Shown here in pieces: positions 1-10,026 of a DNA stretch of 25,852 nucleotides. The notes under the pieces were generated by a model that had not been told where the DNA came from, made no database searches, and saw only the letters and a program-made list of their open reading frames with translations. The first letter of the stretch is position 1, and every line of letters starts with the position of its first letter. The DNA lies in NCBI GenBank assembly GCA_019649035.1, contig BMAT01002984.1, positions 13,335-39,186 of the forward strand, in the 5' to 3' direction. A program made the position numbers and the translations under genes. The stretch comes from Elysia marginata. Lineage: Eukaryota; Mollusca; Gastropoda; Plakobranchidae.

Positions 1-1149
1 AATGCACTGTATTTACCTTAACATCAGAAATAGAAAAGGAAAAAAGCAGACACTATTTATGCATACAGTGCTTATTCAGGTAAAAAATATCTTTTAAATT
101 AAAAAAAATAGCCTGCCAAATCTTGTTAGAATAATTTTTTTTCTTTTTAGGCAGAGTCTAAAAAAAGTCCTATTTCAGATGAAATTAAGCAAATCAAATC
201 AGGGAACTATTCTTTCAATTGTATATCTTAAGCCTCGTGGTCACAGATTGAGGCGTGGATTAGAAATTCTAAATCAAATAAAACTATAAGTAGAAGTATA
301 ATTATTTTACTTATTTTCTTACGATGTCAATTTATTTTTTTAAACTAGAAAATCAGAAGAATAGAAAATCTTTGACGTTTTGTAGTACATGTAGTTGTTT
401 TGTTGTTTTTTTTTAGTTTTGTAACATCAGAAAATTAAAGAAAATATGATTTATCAAAATACGAAAGCATTACAGTTTAGACATGCGGATAACTTCGGTT
501 AATTTGACAGCCGGCATGACATAGGCCTATATACAGTGTAGTAAAACATTCTTGTCAGTTCTTTTGAGATGAATGAATTGAATTTACATTCTGTCTGGTG
601 TACCTGATTGATAAATAGTTTCACGTACCGAAATTAAAAGAAAAATGTCATGTTCTGAAACCAGGATTCCTTAGTTAGCCATATTTCTAAGTTTCAAAAT
701 CCGTTAGCTTGAAAGTATTGTGTTCATCAAATCTTAAATCAACTACAATTTTGTCTTCGAGGTTTGTAGTACTAAAACATTTTAGATTGCGTAGGATTCA
801 ACTCCATAAGTTAATAAAATTTCTGTTTTTTTAAGGTAAGTGATAATTCTTTTTAAATATTACGCATGAGTAATATACCTTGTTAAATATAAATGTTTTG
901 GCAAAATGAAAAGATTGATATGAGCAAGGTACGTTGGAAAGATTGGATAAAAAGATAACGGTGAAAAGGGTGGTCGTGTTAATGTTGGATATAATAGTAA
1001 TGTTGAAAATGACGATTATAATGGTAGAATAATTACGGAAGATGAGACGCTTTTCTCGACGATGGCGACGAGTTGAGATTGATGAAATGGTTTTCTGAAT
1101 ACGATAATAAATAAAAATGAGCCGATAAAGATGGAATAACTAGTGTTAT
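1..1149. other. AT-rich non-coding stretch
   Basis: No reading frame of note is present. A pyrimidine run ending in AG near 150 resembles a splice acceptor, and AAG followed by GTAAGT at 832-841 is a consensus-like splice donor on the plus strand. The interval between them has stops in every frame I checked, so if it is an exon it is non-coding. Nothing else is recognisable. Confidence 0.5.
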
Positions 1150-1187
1150 ATGTTCGAAGGTGATAATAATTTCAACTATGATCGCTA

Positions 1188-1308
1188 TAAGATGATGATG
1201 ATGTTGATGATGATGATAATGATGGTGGTGGTGGTGGTTGTTGTGCTGATGGTGGTGATTATGATGATGATGATGATAATAGTAGTAGTAGTAATCGTAG
1301 TCGTCGAC

Positions 1309-1369
<61 letters not shown>

Positions 1370-1400
1370 CAGTAGTAGTTTTAGTAGCACTAGCAGCAGC

Positions 1401-1451
<51 letters not shown>

Positions 1452-1530
1452 TGTGGTAGTAGTTGTGGTGGTGATGATAATGATGATGATGATGAAATTG
1501 GTTATGATGCTGATGATGATGATGATGATT
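1188..1530. repeat. Trinucleotide microsatellite (GAT/GGT/AGT)n
   Basis: About 340 bp consist almost entirely of GATGAT, GTGGTG and TAGTAG triplets, with long pure AGT runs around 1310-1370 and 1400-1450. Both strands are open across it only because the unit is a triplet. The resulting poly-Val/Met or poly-Thr/Ile translations are artefacts and not proteins. Confidence 0.95.
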
Positions 1531-1572
1531 ACAAAGACGTCAATGATGATCATGCTTTGGTGTTTGTGGTGA

Positions 1573-3245
1573 ATAGTATGGTCTTGATAATGATAAAGTT
1601 TTCATGATGAATATGAATTATCTGTATTGTAACACTAACAGTTAAAAAAATAATGTAAATTTTAAAATGAAAGGTTCATTCAAGTACTTTGGGTTCATCG
1701 GCAATTTTGCATTTTAAGGTTTTCATTTGTGAGACAAGGTGGCAATTATTACTGTTGACATATCATTGACACATGTCAAATGAAGTGATACCCATTTCCG
1801 TCAAGGATGCTCTGGTTTGGTTAAAGCCTCGGGTGGCAAACTAAGAAAGGTTTTAAAAACTGTCGAGAGTGTTGAACTCACATGGGGGGAAGGCAAACCT
1901 TGGAGTGCAGTCGCTGTAGCGTGAGCATTTTGAACATCGGTAAGAACTTAATAATATCCTGCTATTCTGGATTGCTTGTCTTGTTCTGTCGCTAAAAGGG
2001 AACGAGATTAGAGGTAAAACAAGAGTAGCGTCCCTTCTCTAGAAGACGACACCCAAAAGTGCTGTAGTGTTCAGCGTAATGAACGCCTAGATGAGAATCT
2101 TTTTTTTAACGATTCTTACTGTTATAAACAATTCTAACATCCACTGGCAAAATCAATAGAACAAAATAGACAGTGTAACTTTTATTTAAATGCGTTATGC
2201 ACATTTTGAAAGATGTTTTTAAAAAGGTTATTCCGTTTATTTTCATTTGGCATTGTCTCTAAAATATACCTAAACAGACATCTGCATTTGAATCGCTGTC
2301 TCCTACAGCATTAATGTTACAATTTCATCGGGATACACCAGAAAAGTTCCGCTACTCTTGTCTGAATCTCATTCCTCAAAGGTCCAGCAAACAAGAGCCC
2401 ATGCTGTTCAGGTAATCAGTCAATTGGTTAAAGCGTGTGAAATTATTTAAACCATCTGTGGCTATTACCGCCACGTAAAGAGCCCTGATTTAGTTTTTAA
2501 ATTGTTGTGGGGGTGTTTAAGCTGTTTTTCTAACTAATCAGAAAAAAAATTACAAAAAATGTGTTTCCAGAAAGAGTTTTTCACTATCTTTTTACTTTTG
2601 TTATTTGACCTTTGACCTAGAACGCCTCGCCACATTTTGATGGATAATGTATTACCATGTAAGATAAGATCGAAAGAAGTCTACAGGTTGTTTTTTTTAT
2701 TTTTATTCAAACATTTGATCAAAATCATTGTGCGACGTCAACAGGGAAAATAAAACTGTGTGCATTTTTATCTTATCATCTTTGAAATACTTTTTCCAAA
2801 GATTTTGCAAGAAGAGCCAAACGATCTGTGATCATTCCAACGCAATTATATTGATACAAACGTGGCAGGAATTTATACTAGAGGTTCCAGAAAATGTTGA
2901 TCTGCAGCGATGGTGGCAAAGAACTTTACAAATGATAACAACAGTATAAATCGATATAAATCGAACTTAGGAGAGTATCAAGTTATGTTTGTATCATTGG
3001 TCTCGCGGATAATTTGACCTCTTTACAATCATTAGTTTTTTTATAATTTGCGATGTTTCTCTAGCATAAAAAACTCTAGTTCTCCAAAATTTATAGCACT
3101 AAAAGTTTCTTTATCGAGGAGTCATCATTGAGTCATTAGATCTGGCATCCAAAGGGTTGATTGCACTTAGTGTAACCATTCATAAATCATTGAGCTTTTT
3201 TTCTTATCAATGTTTTATCATCTGAAACTGTTTCGTGTATACTAA
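1573..3245. other. Non-coding region upstream of the SMB gene
   Basis: No convincing coding frame. A 73-codon frame at 2728-2949 starts only at TTG, and its translation resembles nothing I know. Two plus-strand splice-donor-like sites occur, at 1938-1945 (ATCG then GTAAGA) and at 2412 (TTCAG then GTAATC), the second closing a possible exon listed separately. These could belong to the 5' UTR of the gene starting at 3871. Confidence 0.4.
2309..2411 (+). other. Candidate 5' UTR exon of the SMB gene
   Basis: A good acceptor (GTCTCCTACAG, ending at 2308) and a good donor (TTCAG then GTAATC, from 2412) frame 103 bp. Joining it to the acceptor at 3820 (TCATCCTACAG) meets stops at TGA or TAA immediately, in each frame that is open in this exon. 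It could therefore only be a leader exon, carrying a short upstream ORF from the ATG at 2314. This is prediction from splice signals alone; no transcript evidence is available. Confidence 0.25.
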
Positions 3246-3500
3246 CGGTTTTAAGAGGTTGGATTTGATGTTTTGTGTAGACTATACTCACGATTTTAAG
3301 AGGTTGGCTTTAATGTTTTATGTACACTCACGGTCTTAAGAGGTTGGCTTTAATGTTTTATGTCTAATCATGAATTCAAGAGGACTTTAATGTTACATGT
3401 ATACTAATGATTTATACTTACGATTTTAAGCGCTTGACTTTAATGCTTTATGTATCCTCACGATTTTAACAGGTAGATTTTAATTTCCCTGAGTAGTGTT
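3246..3500. repeat. Decayed 40-50 bp tandem repeat
   Basis: The phrase TTAAGAGGTTGG recurs at 3251, 3296 and 3336, with diverged versions near 3376, 3426 and 3466. Each is followed by TTTAATGTTTTATGT and a CTCACG spacer. That gives about six units of 40, 45 or 50 bp. It is an old minisatellite about 370 bp upstream of the SMB gene's coding exon. Confidence 0.7.
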
Positions 3501-3870
3501 AAGATGCTTCGTTATAAATATAGCATAAATTTACAGGCACAGCAACAGTGTTGATTCTTGATTTTACATCATTCTCTGATTAGTTGCAATATTGTCAGTT
3601 GGCTCATTCCCTTCTAAAGGTATCAGTGAATTTCTGTTTTAAGTCGCAAACTTTTTTAATGATCTCGCACAGGGTTTTATTGCTAATCCAAAATTTTTTC
3701 ACACACAAAAGCTTAAAAGTCTTAAAAAATGGTATATTGATTTTATAGGAAGTTTTTAAATAGGTATGTTTACTGTGACACGTTGTATATAATAAAATGT
3801 AATAATTATATCATCCTACAGGTGACACCGTGGCTTTAACTTGCTTACAAAAACCAACTTAACGTGCAGA

Positions 3871-5907
3871 ATGGGCAGATTTCGAGGAAAACGCAAACAT
3901 CCAAAGTTACTCCAAAGACTATTCTGGAGATGGATTGTTATTTCTACTTTCCTTTGCACGAGGTCCGTGAACTGTGAGCAGAGTATCGCTTCGAAATCTT
4001 CACAGCATTCACTTCCTACAAACAATGTTTCAGATTTTCCACTTCATCAGTCCGACTCTGATACGGCATCAACCGAAGATTATAACACAAGTTCATCAAG
4101 TACTGGCAGGCCAAACGAGTCTGTTTTGCAGTCTGTACTCCCGCCTGTACAGTTTAATATGGTCCGTGGTTCGGACGCCCTGAGTCATACAGATTTTTCA
4201 GAGCGGGTGGCAGAATCAAATAGTCCAGTGAGTTGTTATGGTAGATGTGGAGACCGAAAAAGTTTCCCTTGCTCTTGTACTGATATCTGTATGGTTAACG
4301 GAAACTGTTGTCATGACATGAAAACACAGTGTCCTTCCTTGTTTAACTCAGGCCTGTCTAGGTTTAACCATCTTTTAGAAGCTGAGGTACAGTGTTCTAA
4401 CAAGACCTCAACATTCATGATAATGTCTTGCCCTGGTCCTTCCAGTTCGAGAGAAAATAAGTTCCTGGAAGAGGAAACTGTGACTAAAGATGGAGTAGAA
4501 CTTGTAACCCAACCTAAAAACTCTGAAATTTTCACTTTAAAAGACAACGAGAAGAAAGGTTTGTTTTCCAGTGCGTTGACCACTTTCATATTGGACTCGC
4601 CAGTAACGGATACAACTACAGGGCTTGTTTACAGAAACCAGTCAGTCGCGCGATGTAACGGAGTCCTAGACTTAGATACGGTCCCATGGTTGGTCCAGGT
4701 CGCAATAAATAGTGATGTTGGAAACCCAGATGTCCTCTCTGATTTAAAAGACATGATTTCTACTGATATTGTTGTTTACTTACTTCCAGATTCGTCAAAA
4801 GTAACATCTATGGGAAACAAATGCATACGTGAATCAAAACGCCAATGTCGAAAAGCTTTTCAAACAGATCGTCCAGATTTGGAGTCCAGGTGCCTGAACG
4901 GAAGTATAACCTACTATAAAACTGATGAGTATGAGTATTTTGATAATATTGACTGTGCCATTTGTAACCTTGGAGCTAAAAACCAGTCATCGCCTGTCAC
5001 ATTATATACACCGGTAGATAGAAATTTTAGGCTATCGCTTGTGGCATCTCTCACAAGTTCTGGAACTCTGACACTACGCGCAGCGTCCGGAAAGTCCCGT
5101 TTGAGCTGGGCAACTATAGAATGTTTTGTATCTGCCGGAGAAAGCTGCAGCAAGAGTAAATGTAGTGAAAAGTTCCAAGACAGACCAGATGGCGAATGCC
5201 GAAGTCTAAAGAAATTTGTGCTTGCTTTCGGGGGAAGAGAGTGTTCTTATATGAGATCAAAAGAAACTGAGAGAAGGTTGCTGTCTGTGCTCAAATGTTA
5301 TCTGGAGACCTTTGAGAACGCCGAATTTGTTAGTGAGACTATCATATCTGACACTGTCTTTGATGAACGAATGAACCGTTTTTTAGTACGAACGTCAGCG
5401 TTGGTGTATTTTCCGACTTTTTATGTGAACAGAAATACAGAGCGGATATTGAGCGAGTTGTTATTACTCATCCATGATGCGAACTTTTGTTGCGGCCCAC
5501 ACCCAGCCCTTCCTGTATGCAAAAGCAGCTCTTGCCGCCTTGGTGACTTGGAGGTTCCCTCTATACAAACATATAAGATTGGTATCGGGCTATATCCTGA
5601 TCCATCCGAGCATGTAAACAGCTGGGAAACTGCAGGCAACGGCACGATGATAGTATGTGGAAGGATTGATAGGGTGGACGGCTCCGAAAGTGAGGGACCT
5701 TTAGCTTGTCTGCAGGGGCCGGTCTACGAGCAACAGATGCCCTTCTTTCAACGAGCAGCAAATGCCTCCTGTTTCTGGCAAAATGTTGGCAAGCACGCTA
5801 TTCAGGAGAAACGACATCGCCTTTGCAACACTTGTGGCAGGAATTTATCACGAATGTGGTTCATTCTTCCTTTGTTTGTCAAACTTACTATCGACAGGAA
5901 AAAATAG
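3871..5907 (+). CDS. Somatomedin-B domain secreted/ectodomain protein, single long exon
   Basis: The first ATG in the frame is at 3871, giving 678 residues; the frame is open from 3826 after a TGA at 3823. The N-terminus is basic, followed by a hydrophobic stretch (RLFWRWIVISTFLC), so a signal peptide or signal anchor is likely. A Ser/Thr-rich linker leads to a canonical somatomedin-B domain at residues 122-154 with all eight cysteines in order (CYGRC, CSCTDIC, NCC, C). After it come the phrase SPVTDTTTGLVYRNQS from residue 243, and a Cys cluster DCAICN around 362. From memory this layout resembles molluscan SMB proteins, some of which carry a class-B-like seven-helix domain. No seven-helix segment is visible here. 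SMB domains are disulfide knots that mediate extracellular protein contacts. Several N-glycosylation sequons fit an extracellular location. The last 40 residues (after NASCFWQN) look atypical, so the true end may differ through splicing or a frameshift. An acceptor-like site ends at 3820, so 5' exons probably lie upstream. Confidence 0.8.
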   Translation: MGRFRGKRKHPKLLQRLFWRWIVISTFLCTRSVNCEQSIASKSSQHSLPTNNVSDFPLHQSDSDTASTEDYNTSSSSTGRPNESVLQSVLPPVQFNMVRGSDALSHTDFSERVAESNSPVSCYGRCGDRKSFPCSCTDICMVNGNCCHDMKTQCPSLFNSGLSRFNHLLEAEVQCSNKTSTFMIMSCPGPSSSRENKFLEEETVTKDGVELVTQPKNSEIFTLKDNEKKGLFSSALTTFILDSPVTDTTTGLVYRNQSVARCNGVLDLDTVPWLVQVAINSDVGNPDVLSDLKDMISTDIVVYLLPDSSKVTSMGNKCIRESKRQCRKAFQTDRPDLESRCLNGSITYYKTDEYEYFDNIDCAICNLGAKNQSSPVTLYTPVDRNFRLSLVASLTSSGTLTLRAASGKSRLSWATIECFVSAGESCSKSKCSEKFQDRPDGECRSLKKFVLAFGGRECSYMRSKETERRLLSVLKCYLETFENAEFVSETIISDTVFDERMNRFLVRTSALVYFPTFYVNRNTERILSELLLLIHDANFCCGPHPALPVCKSSSCRLGDLEVPSIQTYKIGIGLYPDPSEHVNSWETAGNGTMIVCGRIDRVDGSESEGPLACLQGPVYEQQMPFFQRAANASCFWQNVGKHAIQEKRHRLCNTCGRNLSRMWFILPLFVKLTIDRKK

Positions 5908-6188
5908 GAATCTTTACCTATTATATCGAAGGCTTGCAACCAGAAAGTAGTAGGTCTAAAATTTGTGATTTTTTTTATGCAAGTCCAATTGAAGTTATTC
6001 TGTCTGAGGCATTTTTATACATTAGCAGTTACTTTAAAGTTGGAAGATTGGCCTCGTGCAACTCCACTGTTGAATCTGTAGACTTAAGTGCTCTGGACAA
6101 TGGCGATCTCTTCCTAATGCTCAACGTAGTACACATGATTCCAAATCCAACGTTTTGGACCTCCTTCTTTCTAGTTCCCAGCTGTTGA
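5706..6188 (+). other. Overlapping open frame extending past the SMB gene stop
   Basis: This frame overlaps the last 200 bp of the SMB gene and runs 280 bp beyond its stop. The part after 5907 reads like protein (for example KIGIFTYYIEGLQPESSRSK, then SLNDG-like polar and hydrophobic alternation) and ends at TGA 6186-6188. A pyrimidine-rich AG site ends near 5899 and could be an acceptor into this frame. I see no strong donor before it. It may be the true C-terminal region joined by splicing or a frameshift, or simply an open frame by chance. Confidence 0.3.
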
Positions 6189-6690
6189 CGTATCAGTACA
6201 ATGGCCAAATAAGACACAGGATTAATTGCAAGGACATTACCTCTATATGATTATATCTTGGTTTTTCTTTAACAGAATGCGGCAATTTCAGTAAAGACTA
6301 GAACTAATCACTTGTGCAATTAGAAAAAGTTGTAGTAGAAGCCATATCTGATTATTTCAATAAGCTCAATCTATTTTAAAGTCATTTAAAGCAACTAATA
6401 AATTTTCTTTTCGAAAATCGTTGTCCTTTAGCAATTTTTTTTTAAATCAAAAAGTTAATAACATTTGGTATGTCTATCCTTTGTTCAAGAAAATTACATT
6501 TTAATCGATCTACTCAATGATTAAATTTTGTTAAATAGCTTTCTAATTAGCAGGCCTATCTTTTAACTAAGTTCCTGAATTGGTGCTTTGTAAGTAAATT
6601 TTGAAACTGATACTCAAGGAATATCCTTTTGCTTTTGTAACTTGTAAAATAGCATGGAATATAAATACAAAATATTAGTAATCGCACGTA
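6189..6690. other. Probable 3' flank of the SMB gene
   Basis: AT-rich and non-coding. AATAAA at 6397-6402, about 490 bp after the SMB stop, is the best polyadenylation signal candidate. No cleavage site can be assigned from sequence. Confidence 0.4.
6397..6402 (+). promoter_or_regulatory. Candidate polyadenylation signal for the SMB gene
   Basis: AATAAA followed by a T-rich stretch (TTTTCTTTTCG), downstream of both possible stops (5907 and 6188). In AT-rich DNA this hexamer is common, so the assignment is tentative. Confidence 0.35.
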
Positions 6691-6699
6691 TCACGTATC

Positions 6700-6830
6700 T
6701 TCAAGAATAACACCATCATTTTTATCAACTTTATCAACACATACACCCCTTTATCATCACCATCATTAGTATCTTCATTGTGATCTTCCATCACTAGCAT
6801 CATTAATATTATTTGCAACATTAACACGGC
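6700..6830. repeat. Degenerate (ATC)n-like simple sequence
   Basis: Repeated ATCATC, ATCAAC and CATTAG triplets form an imperfect trinucleotide tract. It is non-coding. Confidence 0.55.
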
Positions 6831-7302
6831 TAGTAGTCTTCCCTGTGTCTTCTAGACATTAGTTCACCACTTTCCTTGAGTGTGTTTTTTGATGCACTGC
6901 TCATGATAAATTGAGGACCATCTACAGTTCCAACCAGTTCTAGGCACAGTACTTGGTGATGACTTTTAGCCGTCGTTTTTTTCTTTCATACATTATGACA
7001 ACATCGAGAGCGCTCAGATTGTTTATATATATTAATGTGGGTTTTATGTGATAAGAGTCAGAGAAAAACCACTGAAAAGCGTGCGTAAGTTTTTTTTTTA
7101 ATTTTATTTTATCTAGCTGTTTTAAGGCATTGTTTAAAAAACTTGCATCGCGTCTTCCACGTTGCCCTTGGCTTTGCAAGCAAACCTGATATGGGTCAAG
7201 TTTGTAATGTCAAATAAGGATCTATCATATAGTCTTCTGAGATTACAGGTCTACGACTATGTAATGCACAAACTTTCACACGACTACTTGAAATATAAAA
7301 AC

Positions 7303-7440
7303 AAATGGTGGAGACAGTCACTGTGCAATCAAATAATTGAAAGGGCATTTCCACTAAAAAGCCTACTTCTCTCCACTGCTAATTTCATACCTTTAAAACC
7401 TTTCAATCATTTGATTGCGCAGTGGCTGCCTCCACTATTT
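7303..7440. mobile_element. MITE-like element with 42 bp terminal inverted repeats
   Basis: The left arm (7303-7344) and the reverse complement of the right arm (7399-7440) agree at 37 of 42 positions, and all five differences are transitions. The core GCAATCAAAT is identical in both arms. The loop is 54 bp. With no coding capacity and a length of 138 bp, the best description is a non-autonomous foldback or MITE-type element. A clear target-site duplication was not found, so its superfamily is unknown. Open frames crossing it are incidental. Confidence 0.6.
7343..7407 (+). repeat. Direct repeat, copy 1 (65 bp)
   Basis: This segment recurs at 7722-7786 with three differences. It covers the end of the left arm, the loop and the first bases of the right arm of the 7303-7440 element. 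The second copy is therefore a duplicated internal piece and not a separate insertion. Confidence 0.85.
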
Positions 7441-7587
7441 ATTCTGATCTCTAGATCTAGAATTCATTATGAGGCATTAAATGTTATCGTTTGTTCTCTG
7501 TGTTTGTTGTTCATGGCTAAGTGTTGGTTGCCTTTGGTACGATTTGGATCTTTCGTTCAAGTAAGCGAGTCGCTTAGAGAGGCTAAG

Positions 7588-7720
7588 CAGGGACCTTCGC
7601 CATGAAACTCCTGGAGCGTAGCGGCGGCATGGTATAAGCTATGTTTCACTAAGTGGCAAGGCGGTGGGTGCTGAAGCATCTATAAGACGAAGGTTCGGGT
7701 CATACGGAAGGCAGACATTT
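7588..7720 (+). repeat. Dispersed repeat family, copy A
   Basis: Shared blocks in the same order with the inverted copy at 13656-13806 are GACCTTCGCCATGAAA, TATAAGCTATGTT, AGTGGCAAGGC and GAAGC. The sequence upstream (7513-7562) has weak RNA polymerase III box resemblance (TGGCTAAGTGTTGG and GTTCAAGTA about 40 bp apart), so a tRNA-derived SINE is possible but unproven. Confidence 0.6.
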
Positions 7721-7721
7721 C

Positions 7722-7786
7722 GGGCATTTCCACTAAAAAGCCTACTTCTCTCCACTGCTAGTTTCATTCTTTTAAAACCTTTCAAT
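7722..7786 (+). repeat. Direct repeat, copy 2 (65 bp)
   Basis: Near-identical to 7343-7407 (three mismatches), 379 bp downstream. The following ACTTGAAATATA also matches the sequence at 7285-7296, just upstream of the MITE-like element. The duplication is therefore rearranged, not a simple tandem copy. Confidence 0.8.
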
Positions 7787-7900
7787 TACTTGAAATATAC
7801 AACGTATAATAGCATTGAATTGTTGACTTTACTTGTCGTGTGATAAAGTTGCAGAATTGTCAATTTCTCAAAATGAAGGCAGAGGGCACCTACCCATTAG

Positions 7901-8690
7901 GTAGCCTGCAAACAGAAGGCACATAGTCACTGAGTCTTAAGAGCCTCCAAACATAAGGCACATAGTTAGTGAGTCTGGGTATCTTCCAAACATAAGGCAC
8001 ATAGCTAGTGAGTCTAGGTATCTTCCAAACATAAGGCACATAGCTAGTGAGTCTGGGTATCTTCCAAACATAAGGCACATAGCTACTGAGTCTGGGTATC
8101 TTCCAAACATAAGGCACATAGTCACTGAGTCTTAAGAGCCTCCAAACATAAGGCACATAGTTACTGAGTCTGGGTATCTTCCAAACATAAGGCACATAGC
8201 TAGTGAGTCTGGGTATCCTCCAAACATAAGGCACATAGCTACTGAGTCTGGGTATCTTCCAAACATAAGGCACATAGCTACTGAGTCTAAAGAGCCTCCA
8301 AACATAAGGCACATAGCTAGTGAGTCTGGGTATCTTCCAAACATAAGGCACATAGTTAGTGAGTCTGGGTATCCTCCAAACATAAGACACATAGCTAGTG
8401 AATGTGGGTATCTTCCAAACATAAGACACATAGCTAGTGAATGTGGGTATCTTCCAGACATAAGGCACATAGTTAGTGAGTCTGGGTATCTTCCAAACAT
8501 AAGGCACATAGTTAGTGAGTCTGGGTATCCTCCAAACATAAGGCACATAGCTAGTGAGTCTGGGTATCCTCCAAACATAGGGCACATAGCCATTGACTCT
8601 ATGTCGTTTCCAAACAAAGAAGCACCTAGTCACTAAGTCTAGGTATCTTTCAAATAGAAGGCACTTAGCCTATGTCATTTTAAAGAAAAG
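7901..8690. repeat. 39 bp minisatellite, about 17 full units plus decayed edges
   Basis: CCAAACATAAGGCACATAG recurs every 39 bp (7947, 7986 and onward), followed by a variable CTAGTGAGTCTGGGTATCTT-type half. Units bearing the variant CACTGAGTCTTAAGAGCC at 7926 and 8121 are exactly 195 bp (five units) apart, which shows higher-order duplication. Both edges decay gradually. Because 39 is divisible by three, the minus strand stays open for 247 codons as a 13-residue repeat (YVPYVWKIPRLTS type), and a second frame is also open. No start context, splice site or flanking coding sequence supports a protein. Confidence 0.92.
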
Positions 8691-9174
8691 GCCTCACGCA
8701 TGCTGAAAGAACAAATAATGGGAAATTTGTTTGTGGACTAGCGTGATAGGATGGACTGTAATGATTAGGCCAAAGTGTAATGACTACAACATAAGATGGC
8801 AATAAGCAACATGGTCTTGGCATACAGTGAATCGTCAAAGTTGGACAGGTCGAGATCTTGCAGAGCGTTACTAGCAAAGGAACACACACAGTTTCAAGCC
8901 ACAGCAGTGTGCGTTTAAGTATAGTGACAGCTGTGCCTTGATTGAAACAAAGCCTTCCTATTCATCATTAAAGATTACGAAACTGAAACTAAAATAATAG
9001 GTAAAGACAAGTGCAAGGATGCATGATAAACATGAACAACAAGCATAATCATGGGGGTATAAAAACATGGTCAAGTCGGTTTTGAAAATAATGTTTGCGA
9101 ATATGCATTGAATTTATGCATGGTCATACTTCAATTCATTATGATTGATTTGAGATTACATTTTCGAGGTAAGA
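8691..9174. other. Non-coding spacer
   Basis: Unique-looking non-coding sequence between the minisatellite and the LINE tail. A GTAAGA donor-like motif at 9168 has no convincing exon before it. Nothing else is seen. Confidence 0.4.
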
Positions 9175-9292
9175 AATAATAATAACAATAAGAGGAAGAT
9201 GAAAAAGAAGAAGAATTAAAATTATAATAATAATAATAATAAAAATAATAATAATAATAATAACAATAAATGATAATAATATAAATAATAAC
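9175..9292. repeat. (AAT/TTA)n tail of the LINE
   Basis: AAT-type triplets, preceded by AAG/GAA-rich sequence, form the simple-sequence tail of the minus-strand LINE. It lies directly beyond the conserved 3' signature at 9297-9316. Confidence 0.8.
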
Positions 9293-9915
9293 ATCTACAT
9301 TTATATAACGCTTTTTACAATAAAATAAATTCTCAAATCACTTGATAAAATAAAAACTACATAATTTCTTTCGTATAAGTTTACAAAAACGTGGATAGCG
9401 TACACCATTGAAAATTGAAAAATCAATTTAAAAAAAAATAAAAAATAGATTAATGAAGCGCAAAACATTGTCTAGAAAATTTAAAAATTTAGGGTTCCTA
9501 ATAAATTTCTGATAAAGGCTTAGTATTTAAACAAGTATATCTTCAGAACTGATTTAAATCTAGATAATGATTCATGCTGTTGGACTGACAAGAGTAGAAG
9601 GTTCCAAACATCTGGGCCCTGGATAGTAAAAGATCTGTCCCCATAGGTTTTCAACTTTGTTCTAGGTTTGGCTAGCAGATTCTCCTTTTCTGATCTTAAA
9701 GTCCCTGTAGGGGTGTAAGGTGTAAACATAGTACTCAAATAGGTCGGATAATTTGGAAGATTTACCCATTGAAACACAACAGATGCTGTTTTATACCCAA
9801 TGCATGTTTAACTGGCAGCCAATGCATCTCTTTAAATAAAGGTGCAACATAATCACTTCTCCTCTTTCTGTATACCAATCTTGCAGCGTTGTTTTGAACT
9901 TGCTGTAAATTAGCA

Positions 9916-10026
9916 ATTTTAGATTCAGAGATCCCAGTCATTAAAGAAATGCAATAACCTGGCTTTTGTAACTTCAAAATTAGATTATTGCAATTCTTTA
10001 ATGACTGGGATCTCTTAATCTAAAAT
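9916..10026. repeat. Foldback inside the LINE (44 bp arms, 23 bp loop)
   Basis: Positions 9916-9959 and the reverse complement of 9983-10026 match at 41 of 44 positions. The left arm is part of the minus-strand LINE. The right arm carries the same LINE segment on the opposite strand and translates there as KLDYCNSLMTGIS, closer to the family consensus than the GYCISLMTGIS of the main copy. It sits exactly where the YADD block has been lost. Confidence 0.85.

Noticed and set aside
1150..1572. Open frames giving poly-Val/Met and poly-Thr/Ile proteins
   Set aside because: Produced by a trinucleotide microsatellite on both strands; no start context or flanking coding sequence.
2862..5846. Shared 15 bp GTGGCAGGAATTTAT at about 2862 and 5831, giving WQEFI in two frames
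   Set aside because: Flanks do not match, and a single 15-mer match is within chance for 25 kb of AT-rich sequence.
7890..8633. A 247-residue protein made of 13-residue repeats
   Set aside because: The DNA is a 39 bp minisatellite whose period preserves frame; several frames are open and there is no gene context.
7901..8690. CRISPR-like array of regularly spaced repeats
   Set aside because: Units are contiguous tandem copies without unique spacers, in a eukaryotic genome.
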